A stretch of DNA of 64,000 bases from JAIEPX01 sp963725255 (GTDB lineage: Bacteria; Pseudomonadota; Gammaproteobacteria; JAIEPX01), in NCBI GenBank assembly GCA_963725255.1, contig CAVRXV010000005.1, positions 62,001-126,000 of the forward strand. Reading direction: 5' to 3'. Under the pieces are notes generated by a model. The model worked only from the letters and a program-made list of their open reading frames with translations, was not told the origin of the DNA and ran no database searches. The position numbers and the translations under genes were made by a program. Shown here piece by piece: positions 27,978 to 36,801 of the stretch (position 1 is the stretch's first letter; the number at the start of each line of letters is the position of its first letter).

Positions 27978-28408
27978 AATACATGCTGGATACTAACATA
28001 TGCAGTTACATAATCAAAAATCGACCAATGGAAGTTTTGAAAAAATTCAAAACGATACCGATGGAAGATTGTGTTATATCATCTATTACATTAGCGGAAT
28101 TACGTTATTGGGTAGCTCGAAATAAGCTTCACCATAAACGCTCAAAAAATCATGGTGAACCGAATGTCAACGAATTTGTGATCGATCAATTTGTTAGTCA
28201 CCTTGCTGTCGAGGAGTTTGACTCCATAGCAGCTGATACGTATGGAGAAGTTCGGGCAGAGTTAGAATCAAAAGGCAAATTAATTGGTTCCGAAGATTTA
28301 CTGATTGGAGCACATGCACTTAGCTTGAAGTACATTCTTGTTACGAATAATTTAAAGGAATTCAAACGCATATCTGGACTTCGTTTAGAAAATTGGATTT
28401 TAGAATAA
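27974..28408 (+). CDS. vapC: VapC PIN-domain ribonuclease toxin
   Basis: A 144-residue PIN-domain toxin. The acidic site is built from MLDTNICSYI (Asp5), SSITLAELRY (Glu), SEDLLIGAHAL (Asp) and VTNNLKEFKRI. VapC toxins cleave tRNA or rRNA; the target here is unknown. It is translationally coupled to vapB. No truncation is seen. Confidence 0.92.
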   Translation: MKYMLDTNICSYIIKNRPMEVLKKFKTIPMEDCVISSITLAELRYWVARNKLHHKRSKNHGEPNVNEFVIDQFVSHLAVEEFDSIAADTYGEVRAELESKGKLIGSEDLLIGAHALSLKYILVTNNLKEFKRISGLRLENWILE

Positions 28409-28528
28409 GAGTAAATAGAGAAATGGCGTCGCGTCTTGAGTTGTGAGAGGTTTGGGAAAATCACTGCTAAACTAAATCAGTAATCTAAATTTAATTATAT
28501 AATATACATGACGCAATATTGATAGGAC

Positions 28529-28577
28529 AAAGTACCTGCATTTTTGTAATCAGGATGCCAATAATTCAGGTACTTTT
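28529..28577. terminator. Long-loop inverted repeat after vapC
   Basis: AAAGTACCTG (28529-28538) and CAGGTACTTT (28567-28576) are exact complements with a 28-nt loop, and one more T follows. It may end the vapBC transcript, but the loop is long for an intrinsic terminator. Confidence 0.35.
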
Positions 28578-28615
28578 CACTCTATTAAAAACAATAATAA
28601 TTGTAAGCAATGATG

Positions 28616-28719
28616 TTAGATATTTTTTTCGTAAGCGATGCGCAAAGTTTCTACTTTAACGCCGTCTTCTTTCATGGCTTTTTTACCTTCGTCTGATTGT
28701 AATAAGGCATTGAATTTCC
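28616..28719 (-). pseudogene. C-terminal remnant of an unidentified gene
   Basis: A minus-strand stretch encodes a protein-like C terminus (FNALLQSDEGKKAMKEDG then VKVETLRIAYEKNI and a stop at 28616). The upstream part is missing; the frame runs into the 3' end of the ABC transporter gene. The parent family is not recognised. Confidence 0.4.
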
Positions 28720-28752
28720 CTAAAATCAGCGACTTTGATCATATGGTCTATT

Positions 28753-30540
28753 TCACCCTTGCTGAAGCCTATATAAACTATAATAAATTCCATGTTGCTG
28801 CATTAACTCGCCATGCGTTCCTTGTTCAGCAATATGTCCATTACTCATTACATAGATATTGTCGGCATCTATGATAGTACTTAGTCTATGCGCAATAATA
28901 ATTGTCGTACGTGATGAGAGAAACTCATGTAAAGCTGAAAATAAATCATGCTCAGTTTTCGAATCTAATGCCGATGTTGCTTCATCTAAGATAACAACTT
29001 TAGGGTTGCGTAAGAGCATTCTCGCAATAGCTAAGCGCTGCTTTTGTCCACCTGATAATCGAACGCCTCCTTTACCAATTTGTGTTTCTAGCTGCGTATC
29101 GAATTTTTTAATTGTTTGCGTTAGCTGAGCCAACGTTAATGCTTGCCAAATATCATTGGCATCCATGTCAACACCGTATGTTAAATTGTTTCGTATAGTG
29201 TCATTAAATAGAATTGGATTTTGTAATACCACGCATACATTTTCTCGAATAAGTTCGAACCCAATATCATGAAAATTTATATTGTTAATTGTAATTTGTC
29301 CTTTACTGATCGGATAAAACCCTAATAAGGCTTGAATCAAGGTTGATTTTCCAGAGCCACTAGTCCCTACAATTCCAATTTTTTTACCTGATGCAATTTT
29401 CAGGTTGATATCAGTTAAAATCAGTTTGGTTGGAACATACGAGAAATCTAAATTCTTAACATCAATATCAATCGATTTGTTATCCTGAAATGGATTGAAT
29501 TTCGTTATATATTCTGGTTCGGTTGTAAGATGCATTATCTGATTGATTCGTGATAAAGCTGAATCAGCGGCGTAGAATGCTGATTGAATATTAACTAATA
29601 TATTCATATACCATTGCACCTGGAAAACATATTGAAGAAGTGCAATCATCATTCCTATGGTTAGGTCGTGGGCTAAGATCAATGCCATACAAAAGATATA
29701 ATAAAGATCAACTCCGATAAATAAAAACGTATTAGCTAAATCGCTAACAATCGCTGTTTTCCATTCATAAGCAATCGAATCATTTTTAACTTGTTTGGCT
29801 TTTTTAATTAATCTACTAATATAATTTAAATCTTTATTATCCGCCCTAATTTGTATAATGGCATCGACAGTCTCAACAAAAGCCTCTTGAAATAACTCAA
29901 ACGCTTCATTTTGCTTTGATTTTAACATTTTTAACTTTTTTGCAAATTTCGCTGTTAATATTAAAGCAAATGGGTTAAAAAGAAAAAGAAATATGGCAAC
30001 TTTCCAGTTAATGATAAATAAAACAATGATGATGCCAATGATAGATAAAGCCGCGATAATGATGTTGCTGACTGTTGTTCCTAAAAAATCATCGATAGTA
30101 TCTAAGTCCTTTATATAATACGAAGCTAATTTTCCTGCGCCTAGCGTTTCATATTCATTGATTGATATATTTTTTAAATGCGACAATAAGTTAATACGTA
30201 TTTTAAAGACAACATCTTTTGAAATAATTTTAAACTCTCGTCCTTGTATGGTTCTTAAAATTAGCACGCATGACCTCAATATGAGCACCAGAAAAAATGC
30301 TGAAATCAGTATTATTGCGGGTGTAATCCAAATTTGTGGGATGAAATAACCCAGCAATTTTGTAAAAAAGCCAGGTTGCTTTAATAAAACCTCATTAATA
30401 AGACTAGGAATGATTAGAGGGACTGGTAAAGCAAACACAGTCGCAACTATAGCTATGAAGTTAGCGATTAATAAATTTTTCCTATGCTCTATGGCAATAC
30501 TGAATATATATCGCCATGTAAATGATGCTTGATCTTTCAT
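28753..30540 (-). CDS. ABC exporter, fused membrane and ATPase domains
   Basis: A 595-residue half-transporter of the MsbA/type-1 secretion-like class. Six membrane helices (about 20-320) precede an ATPase domain with Walker A GTSGSGKSTLIQ, signature LSGGQKQRLAIARM, Walker B VVILDEATSALD and the H-loop IIIAHRLSTI. All catalytic motifs are intact. There is no peptidase domain. The substrate is unknown and no adaptor gene is adjacent. Confidence 0.9.
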   Translation of the reverse strand: MKDQASFTWRYIFSIAIEHRKNLLIANFIAIVATVFALPVPLIIPSLINEVLLKQPGFFTKLLGYFIPQIWITPAIILISAFFLVLILRSCVLILRTIQGREFKIISKDVVFKIRINLLSHLKNISINEYETLGAGKLASYYIKDLDTIDDFLGTTVSNIIIAALSIIGIIIVLFIINWKVAIFLFLFNPFALILTAKFAKKLKMLKSKQNEAFELFQEAFVETVDAIIQIRADNKDLNYISRLIKKAKQVKNDSIAYEWKTAIVSDLANTFLFIGVDLYYIFCMALILAHDLTIGMMIALLQYVFQVQWYMNILVNIQSAFYAADSALSRINQIMHLTTEPEYITKFNPFQDNKSIDIDVKNLDFSYVPTKLILTDINLKIASGKKIGIVGTSGSGKSTLIQALLGFYPISKGQITINNINFHDIGFELIRENVCVVLQNPILFNDTIRNNLTYGVDMDANDIWQALTLAQLTQTIKKFDTQLETQIGKGGVRLSGGQKQRLAIARMLLRNPKVVILDEATSALDSKTEHDLFSALHEFLSSRTTIIIAHRLSTIIDADNIYVMSNGHIAEQGTHGELMQQHGIYYSLYRLQQG

Positions 30541-30900
30541 TTCAGGTTTTCCTGTCGACTTATGCTGCTTTATAAAACCATGAGATCCAGCACGCCCGTG
30601 GGATCGCTTAACTTGAATTTTAAATGGTTCTTCTGAGATAGCATAGCTATAATTTGAAATGCAGTTTCAACCCCTCTTGCGCCAAAGGTGCTGCGTTTTT
30701 AACCATATCAAAGATAAAGATACTGACGTTTTTGCGTTTCTCGCTTATCCAAAAGGCCAGTACCGGAAGCAACATCTATGTGGTTAGACATGGCATTTAG
30801 GATGCAATCCTCACTTAGTTAGAGGGGCTTTTAATGGCGAATAATTATCATTAATACGCTAATTATTTTATGTAATACAGCCGTTTTCTAAAATCAGGTA
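30541..30900. other. Intergenic region
   Basis: No gene or clear repeat is seen in this stretch upstream of the ABC exporter. The following bases hold the CAATTG operator array. Confidence 0.5.
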
Positions 30901-30910
30901 AGGGAGTGCG

Positions 30911-31043
30911 TCAATTGATTCATCTGATGGTTTTGTGACACAATTGACGCGATCAATGGGTTTGATTGTGTCAATTGACTCATTTATTGACTCAGTGACA
31001 CAATTGACTCAATTAGTTGACAGAATGGGTCAATTGTGTCATG
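30911..31043. promoter_or_regulatory. Array of five CAATTG operator sites at ~30-bp spacing
   Basis: CAATTG cores begin at 30912, 30941, 30972, 31001 and 31031, so the intervals are 29, 31, 29 and 30 bp, close to three helical turns. The flanks are conserved: TGACACAATTGACG, TGTGTCAATTGACT, TGACACAATTGACT, and GGTCAATTGTGTCA in reverse. The array ends 33 bp before the ATG of the AlbA_2 protein, which has its own winged helix, so cooperative autoregulation is likely. Confidence 0.75.
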
Positions 31044-31075
31044 CTTAGACATTATGAATCAATTAAGGCAAAAGG

Positions 31076-32428
31076 ATGAAGTATCCTCAAAAAGAGTCTT
31101 CAGTCTTGGAGTTCAAGCGGGATATTCCCCAGAAGAAGCAGACCCTATTAAAGACCATTGTAGGTTTTGCTAATACCTATGGTGGTGAAATGGTTATAGG
31201 AGTAGACGATTCCGGAGAAATAATTGGTGTCCCAGAAGATAGTGTCGATCAATTAATTGATGACCTTAACCGCTCTATCTATGATACCGTGAGTCCTAGT
31301 ATATACCCTTCCATTTATACTAAACGCATTGGAGATCAGTTGGTTGTCATTGTTGATATTGCTGAAGGTGCCAATAAACCGTATCACTTTCGTAATGAGA
31401 GAATAAATGAAGGAACATTTATTCGGATGGGCACGCATACAATGCTTGCGACACAAGATATTATTCAGCAATTACAATGGCAAGGCCAAAGAAAATTTAT
31501 TGATGAAATGCCTGTATACGCAGCTCAAGAAGATGATATAGATACGAAAATATTTGAGAAATTTTTAGAAGAACGGAAACAGGGTTATTTAACAGTCGAT
31601 CTTCAAGAAATGTTATTTCACTATAAAATTCTTACGAAAGATAGAGGGCGTGTTTACCCAACTGTTGGCGGAATATTATTGTTTGGAAAAAATCCTGCTA
31701 AATATTTTCCAGAGGCTTTTATTATTTGCTCACATATTGCCGGGACAGATGGTCGGGAAGTAATAGCAACTATAGACTCTGGTGGACAATTGTTTGCACA
31801 GTATAAGGAAACCATTGCGTTTATTACGAGTAGACTAAACACATCCTTTACGATAAAAGGAACAGGTACGCGAGAAGAACAATTGGAAATTCCACCGGAG
31901 GCGATTCGTGAGATTGTTTTGAACGCTATTGTTCATAGAAATTATCTTATTCATGGTCCAACCAAAATCACAATATATGATGATCGAGTGGAAATTTTCA
32001 GTCCAGGTAATTTCCCGGGGCCAATTTTAGATGATAAAGTTGATATAGGCGTTACGTATATCAGAAATTCCATAATCACAAGGGTATTTCGTGATATGGG
32101 ATATATTGAAAAACTGGGATCGGGTTTTATCACATTATTTAAAAGCTATGCAGAGAGAAAATTACCGATACCCGTGATCACAGAGGGAACAGGATTTGTG
32201 AAATGTATTTTACCTAGAAAACCAAAAGTAGAACAATCCGAAAATCTAGAATATTCACAAATGGTTAATGCATTATTTTTTACAAAAGGTGAAATTAGGG
32301 TGAGTGACGTCATGGAGCATTTGAATGTATCACGTTCTACTGCAGGTCGAATTCTGACGAAGCTAACAAAAGATGGTCAACTCAACAAAATTGGTCATGG
32401 TTCAGCTAGTCGTTATGTGAAAATATAA
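31076..32428 (+). CDS. AlbA_2 (Schlafen-like) domain transcriptional regulator
   Basis: A 450-residue protein. The N-terminal AlbA_2 domain (ESSVLEFKRDIPQKKQTLLK, then VGFANTYGGEMVIGVDDSG) is followed by an ATP-binding HATPase_c_4-like region (IREIVLNAIVHRNYLIHG and DRVEIFSPGNFPG) and a C-terminal winged helix (RVSDVMEHLNVSRSTAGRIL). This is the architecture often labelled RecG-like or AlbA_2 ATP-binding regulator. AAGG lies 7 bases before the ATG. It is followed after 12 bp by the aminotransferase gene, probably in one operon behind the CAATTG array. Confidence 0.85.
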   Translation: MKYPQKESSVLEFKRDIPQKKQTLLKTIVGFANTYGGEMVIGVDDSGEIIGVPEDSVDQLIDDLNRSIYDTVSPSIYPSIYTKRIGDQLVVIVDIAEGANKPYHFRNERINEGTFIRMGTHTMLATQDIIQQLQWQGQRKFIDEMPVYAAQEDDIDTKIFEKFLEERKQGYLTVDLQEMLFHYKILTKDRGRVYPTVGGILLFGKNPAKYFPEAFIICSHIAGTDGREVIATIDSGGQLFAQYKETIAFITSRLNTSFTIKGTGTREEQLEIPPEAIREIVLNAIVHRNYLIHGPTKITIYDDRVEIFSPGNFPGPILDDKVDIGVTYIRNSIITRVFRDMGYIEKLGSGFITLFKSYAERKLPIPVITEGTGFVKCILPRKPKVEQSENLEYSQMVNALFFTKGEIRVSDVMEHLNVSRSTAGRILTKLTKDGQLNKIGHGSASRYVKI

Positions 32429-32440
32429 AGGGAGACATTT

Positions 32441-33625
32441 ATGGATGATCTTAATATCGAAAAACTCCGAAATGATACACCAGGCTGCAAAAATGTTGTT
32501 CATTTTAATAATGCTGGGGCCGCCCTACCGCCGCTTTCTGTTACCAATGCAATCAAGGAACATATCGATTTAGAGTCATCAATAGGTGGCTATGAAGCTG
32601 CGCAAGCTGCTCTCGATAAATCAGAAAAAATATACGACCACGCTGCTCAATTGATTAACTGCGATCGAGATGAAATCGCATTTCTCGAAAATGCGACGCG
32701 TGCATGGGAAATGGCTTTTTATAGTCTTAAATTTAATAAGGGCGATCGCATCTTAACTGCTGTGAGCGAATATGCCAGTAATTATCTTGCTTTTTTGCAT
32801 TGTTCAAAACGCACCGGTGCCGTTATTGACGTCGTGAAAAATGATTCTTTTGGACAAATAGATTTAGAAGACTTGAAAAGTAAAATCAATGATCGCGTTA
32901 AATTAATTGCCATCACTCATATTCCTACGCAAGGTGGTTTAATCAATCCAGCAGAAGAAGTGGGTAGGATCGCTCGAGAAAATAATATTCTTTATCTTCT
33001 CGACACTACGCAATCAGTGGGACAAATGCCCGTCGATGTAAAAAAAATAGGCTGTGATTTTCTCTGCGCTACAGGTCGAAAATACTTGCGCGGGCCTCGA
33101 GGAACAGGATTTTTATATGCGCGCAAAGAGATACTCGATCAATGCGATCCACCTTTTATTGATCTTCATTCAGCGACGTGGATTAAAGATAATGACTATA
33201 TTTTAAATCCCACTGCCCTTCGTTTTGAAACATGGGAACAAAATATAGCGGCAAAAATAGGCCTTGGCGTAGCAATTGAATATACTTTGAATTTAGGTCT
33301 TGAAAAAATTTGGGAGAGAATACAATTATTGTCAAATCTTTTTCGTCAGCAATTGTCTGATATTCCAGGGATAGAATTGCACGATCTCGGAGTAAATAAA
33401 TGTGGTATTGTGACCTTTACTTGTAAAGGAAAAAAGGTTGATGAAATCGCGCAGTATTTATCAAAAAGAAAAATCAACGTCTCAATTTCACTTCAAGAAT
33501 ATGCGCGATTGGATATGTCCGCACGGCATTTGCCTGCACTCGTTCGTGCTTCAGTGCATTACTATAATACTGAAGAAGAGATCAATTTGTTTTGTGAAGC
33601 AATTAAGTCAATACCAAGCACATGA
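32441..33625 (+). CDS. Class V aminotransferase-fold PLP enzyme
   Basis: A 394-residue PLP enzyme related to cysteine desulfurases, isopenicillin-N-epimerase-like enzymes and hercynylcysteine lyases. NNAGAALPPLSV at the N terminus, LLDTTQSVGQMPVDV (cofactor Asp region) and CATGRKYLRGPRGTGFLY (Schiff-base Lys) are visible. The precise reaction cannot be assigned. It starts 12 bp after the AlbA_2 regulator with AAAGGGAG upstream, which suggests that regulator controls it. Confidence 0.85.
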   Translation: MDDLNIEKLRNDTPGCKNVVHFNNAGAALPPLSVTNAIKEHIDLESSIGGYEAAQAALDKSEKIYDHAAQLINCDRDEIAFLENATRAWEMAFYSLKFNKGDRILTAVSEYASNYLAFLHCSKRTGAVIDVVKNDSFGQIDLEDLKSKINDRVKLIAITHIPTQGGLINPAEEVGRIARENNILYLLDTTQSVGQMPVDVKKIGCDFLCATGRKYLRGPRGTGFLYARKEILDQCDPPFIDLHSATWIKDNDYILNPTALRFETWEQNIAAKIGLGVAIEYTLNLGLEKIWERIQLLSNLFRQQLSDIPGIELHDLGVNKCGIVTFTCKGKKVDEIAQYLSKRKINVSISLQEYARLDMSARHLPALVRASVHYYNTEEEINLFCEAIKSIPST

Positions 33626-33703
33626 TTTTCATCACTACACACCTTCACGAGGAGCTCCTACCCAAATTGCTTTTGAAGCAATGGGAGAGAAGACTCACCT
33701 GAA

Positions 33704-35617
33704 CTAGTGCGTGTTGCAGGGCTTATTATTATAAAGCACGTCATTCGGTTTGGTTGGAGCAAGATTCTCACACGCGACATTATTATCCCCCAACGCGCCT
33801 GTATTACCATAGAAAAAGGAGTCGGTGAGCGTGACGTTGGCTTGATTCATGCCTTCTCCAGGAGGGTTGGTATTCACTAAACCAGCTGTGCCTCCTACTA
33901 ATAGTGCTCCACCATCATCCGTAGGAGAGCTATTCGCATTATTATTTAAGAACACGGACTTTGAAATATTAACAACGGCACTAAATCCAGCCGCAATTGC
34001 TCCACCGCCTTGGTTTAGAGCCGAGATGGATGTAGGTGGGCCTCCAAAAAATGGACCAAATCCGCCTGCTATCACATTATCGAAAAATAAGGGAGCGAAC
34101 GTGCAGGGAAATACCGTTACAGGAAACGTGCATTGGACAGTATTCTTGGGGAATCCAATGATACTGTTATTTTGAAAAACATCTCCAGCAAAAGTGAGTG
34201 TTGGACGTACTGCAGAATAGGGTATAGGTACAATAACGTTCAGTATATTTGATCCATCTACCGCACCACCTCGAATCCATGCGTTATTGCCTATGAACAG
34301 GGAATTGCTAATTGAGGTTGCTAAAGAGTCAACCTGTATCGCTCCCCCAACACCAGCCACATTTCCAACGAATAAAGACCCATTAATGCTAGCACTTGAT
34401 CCTGAGTGAGGTTCAATACCAAAGACATTAATAGCACCGCCGCCATTCGCAAAGGCTTGGTTGTTATTAAACACGCAGTTATTCACTGTCATTGTGTAAG
34501 GTGTGCCATCATCGAACGGGGTGTGGAAAAAGATAGCTCCGCCCGCACCTGCCAGAACGCCGGCTACATTGGCTTCAAAATAAGATCCCGACACAGCGAG
34601 GTTGGTATCAATGATACCGAGGGCTCCGCCACTTTCATCGCCCAATGTCGCTCCACTATCGATATTGTTTAAGAAGTTGCTCGATTGTACCGTGATAGTG
34701 CCTGTATCTTTGGCCTGAATAGCACCACCAGTACGATTTGCCGTGTTATATTGAAAAGTGCTGTTAGTAATATTGTATCCTGAAGCACCCGCTAAACCAG
34801 TGAGCGCACCACCATTACCTCCCAAAACAAAGGCATTATTGTATTGAAATAATGAGTTAGATACGGTGACTAAAGTATTATTATCGACTGCTGAGACCGC
34901 GCCGCCACCAGAGGCTATTGCTGGACTTCCTAGCAGAGGATTACCACCCAGTGTGGCGTTTGTTCCATCTGAATCATCATATTGAAACAGCATGTTATTC
35001 AAAGCCACTTGTGCACCATGGCGAACCAGTAAGCCTCCACCTGAATCGTTAGCTTGATCAAGCTCTAGGATAACAAATTGATTCGGAAGGGTAGGATCTA
35101 GCGTTCCTGAATCAGGGCCCCCTGCATAACCATCGCTGACAATGAGACTATCCAAGGTCACACCGCTCACGCCATTAGCGGTTAGCACATGCCATGAGTA
35201 AAGCTTGTAATTAGTTTGAACAGTGGTTGGATGGCCAGTATTGCATATATCGCCGCTTAACACAGTAGGATTCGCGTTACTGTTTCGTTGGCTAAGTAAT
35301 GTTTCTGTTCCCTTAAAGCCACCATAAATGGCGACGTTACTCGGTATTTGAAATGTTGCAGTAACATTCCCGCAGGTCGTCGTCGGTTTATAAGTTCCCG
35401 TCGCAACCCAAATTTGGTCGGGACCTGAGCTTAATTTTGCAGCATTTAGCGCAGGAGTTAGCGATTTGAAAGCCTTTGACCAGCTAGTGCCGTTTCCCCC
35501 TGGGGCGTTGGCATTTACATAATAAATCGCCGCATCGGCATTAACCATAAACCCAAAAGCTATTAAAGTGATGACCAATGTTCTTATCTTATTGGCATGA
35601 TATAAATATGTAAACAT
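33704..35617 (-). CDS. Secreted polymorphic-membrane-protein-like beta-helix protein
   Basis: A 637-residue protein with an N-terminal signal peptide (LVITLIAFGFMVNADA). The body is a right-handed beta-helix with many GGA[ILV] and F-x-x-N repeats (for example GGAIQAKDTGTITV, SSNFLNN, GGALGIIDTNLAVSG, YFEANVAG), the pattern of chlamydial Pmp proteins. An N-terminal YYVNANAPGGNGTSWSKAF motif is common in surface beta-helix proteins. There is no C-terminal autotransporter barrel ending in Phe; it ends NVACENLAPTKP. It may be surface-attached or released. Confidence 0.8.
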   Translation of the reverse strand: MFTYLYHANKIRTLVITLIAFGFMVNADAAIYYVNANAPGGNGTSWSKAFKSLTPALNAAKLSSGPDQIWVATGTYKPTTTCGNVTATFQIPSNVAIYGGFKGTETLLSQRNSNANPTVLSGDICNTGHPTTVQTNYKLYSWHVLTANGVSGVTLDSLIVSDGYAGGPDSGTLDPTLPNQFVILELDQANDSGGGLLVRHGAQVALNNMLFQYDDSDGTNATLGGNPLLGSPAIASGGGAVSAVDNNTLVTVSNSLFQYNNAFVLGGNGGALTGLAGASGYNITNSTFQYNTANRTGGAIQAKDTGTITVQSSNFLNNIDSGATLGDESGGALGIIDTNLAVSGSYFEANVAGVLAGAGGAIFFHTPFDDGTPYTMTVNNCVFNNNQAFANGGGAINVFGIEPHSGSSASINGSLFVGNVAGVGGAIQVDSLATSISNSLFIGNNAWIRGGAVDGSNILNVIVPIPYSAVRPTLTFAGDVFQNNSIIGFPKNTVQCTFPVTVFPCTFAPLFFDNVIAGGFGPFFGGPPTSISALNQGGGAIAAGFSAVVNISKSVFLNNNANSSPTDDGGALLVGGTAGLVNTNPPGEGMNQANVTLTDSFFYGNTGALGDNNVACENLAPTKPNDVLYNNKPCNTH

Positions 35618-35760
35618 GACAGCCTCCTACACGCGAGACCGGCATCCTATGGGCTATTCAGCCCACATACTGACGGTGCTCTATAAATACTTGTCGCCTC
35701 ATTGCTCCCATCGCTATCCATTTCTAAGAGGGCTTTTACAGCCCTATTATTTTAAACATA
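35618..35760 (-). promoter_or_regulatory. Structured 5' leader of the beta-helix gene
   Basis: Two small hairpins with nearly the same stem lie in the leader: AGGGCT-N5-AGCCCT (35729-35745) and TGGGCT-N4-AGCCCA (35650-35665). AGGAGG then precedes the ATG. I could not match it to a known riboswitch class. It may be a regulatory RNA structure or simple hairpins. Confidence 0.4.
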
Positions 35761-35808
35761 GTACATTTATGTGAAATTGCAAGATAGGATGCATAAAATT
35801 AGGGAAGG

Positions 35809-35850
35809 GTGTCAAATCTCAAATTGACGATTTCAACGATACATACTATT
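35809..35850. repeat. 42-bp repeat, left copy
   Basis: Starts GTGTCAAATCTCAAATTGAC. It matches 36635-36676 at about 36 of 42 positions in direct orientation and contains an imperfect palindrome (GTCAAAT...ATTGAC). Confidence 0.6.
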
Positions 35851-35879
35851 TTCCTCCTCTTGAACCATACCTTGCTGGA

Positions 35880-36110
35880 TTAGCAGCAGGAGCAGCACGG
35901 AGCTGAGAGAACCCGCTTCAGTTGCGCCTCGTCAAACAGCTGAAACACCATTTGACGAGGCGAAAAATAATGGGATAACGTCTCGACAAATGGCAAAATC
36001 TCTATTTGACGAGGCGAGAGAATGTGGAAGGCGTCAGTTCTAAATATCTTTTCGAGTCCCCCTAATGTAATGGTATTCATTATTATAATATTACACATAC
36101 CCTGTGACAT
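35880..36110 (-). CDS. Possible small protein overlapping a duplicated hairpin
   Basis: An open frame of up to 76 residues begins 6 bp after the RHH antitoxin gene, where a toxin would be expected, but it matches no toxin family. Its DNA is mostly four copies of a 12-mer, TTTGACGAGGCG or its complement, starting at 35925 (inverted), 35951 (direct), 35979 (inverted, 2 mismatches) and 36005 (direct). These form two hairpin units 54 bp apart. Coding status is doubtful. Confidence 0.25.
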   Translation of the reverse strand: MSQGMCNIIIMNTITLGGLEKIFRTDAFHILSPRQIEILPFVETLSHYFSPRQMVFQLFDEAQLKRVLSAPCCSCC

Positions 36111-36116
36111 AAGACC

Positions 36117-36356
36117 CTATTTTCTACCTTCTCGACGAAGAGCGAGGAGTTTTTTAGCAGATTGCATAGGTAGCGTTTGTCGTGTCGTTAATAGTTTATG
36201 AATAGCTTTTTTCCTCTGCAGTTTTAATCTATGCTCTTCAATGGCTCGGCTCATTAATGAGGCAATAATTTGACTCTTATTTTCGTGAGCGAAGGTCTTA
36301 TTAAATTCTCGTTTGATATTTTCGGGAACACTATAATTTACTGTTGATCTTGTCAT
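36117..36356 (-). CDS. Ribbon-helix-helix-type antitoxin-like protein
   Basis: A 79-residue protein with an N-terminal strand-helix-helix pattern (STVNYSVPENIKREFNKTFA, then KSQIIASLMSRAIEEHRLKL) and a basic C-terminal tail ending LLALRREGRK. This resembles RHH antitoxins, whose tail wraps a PIN or other toxin. No recognisable toxin follows. It may be an orphan, or the partner may have been replaced by the hairpin array. Confidence 0.6.
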   Translation of the reverse strand: MTRSTVNYSVPENIKREFNKTFAHENKSQIIASLMSRAIEEHRLKLQRKKAIHKLLTTRQTLPMQSAKKLLALRREGRK

Positions 36357-36634
36357 GTCATTTCACCTCATTTTGAAATCTTTTTTAAGTATGGAAGTTT
36401 TCAACAATACCTTCAAGTAGGTAGGTTTCAGGTTACACTGGGATTCTTGTCAAAGAGAGTTCACAGTTCTTGCAATATGCAATATCTGACACCATGCTCT
36501 TGGTTTGCACTTTGGGCATAAAAAGCAATGTTCAGTCGAATTTTCGACGAAACAGCCATTTAACTTAACGAAATTAACCCATCAAAGTTCACTTTTAACA
36601 TAAAATCTGCAATAGGGGCGTTTTAGGTGGGAGT

Positions 36635-36676
36635 GTGTCAAATCTCAATTTGACGATTTCATCAATACACATCATT
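36635..36676. repeat. 42-bp repeat, right copy
   Basis: GTGTCAAATCTCAATTTGAC is followed by GATTTCATCAATACAC; it is a direct partner of 35809-35850. Together they bound an ~870-bp element. From 36357 to 36634 I see no gene. Confidence 0.6.
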
Positions 36677-36732
36677 AGCCAGGGGAGAGGCAACCCCACT
36701 CCTTCCTCAGCCTTGATTTTTATACGACCATG

Positions 36733-36769
36733 GTTTACAATTTAAGTATATAATATAAGTTTTGTAAAC
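36733..36769 (+). promoter_or_regulatory. Operator and promoter of the XRE-ImmA/PIN operon
   Basis: GTTTACAA (36733-36740) and TTGTAAAC (36762-36769) are exact inverted arms flanking a TATAAT -10 box (36749-36754). The XRE protein encoded just downstream is the likely ligand. Confidence 0.55.
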
Positions 36770-36801
36770 ATTATTGGTTTGCTTGTACAGGAGAAATGGC
36801 T

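Noticed and set aside
30911..31043. Considered as a CRISPR array because of ~30-bp periodicity
   Set aside because: The repeated core is only 6-13 bp, orientation alternates and there are no unique spacers of constant form or cas genes. Operator array is the better reading.
33626..33707. Protein-like extension past the class V aminotransferase stop, in another frame
   Set aside because: Only ~25 codons with no recognisable family; too short to call a remnant.
35618..35760. Considered as a c-di-GMP or other known riboswitch
   Set aside because: No consensus elements of a known class were recognised; only two small hairpins.
35880..36110. Considered as the toxin partner of the RHH antitoxin
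   Set aside because: The sequence is mostly a duplicated hairpin and has no toxin motif; kept only as a low-confidence feature.
36357..36634. Possible insertion-sequence remnant (minus-strand CPKCKPRAWCQI-like translation)
   Set aside because: No transposase motif or terminal repeats could be confirmed beyond a short Cys-rich stretch.
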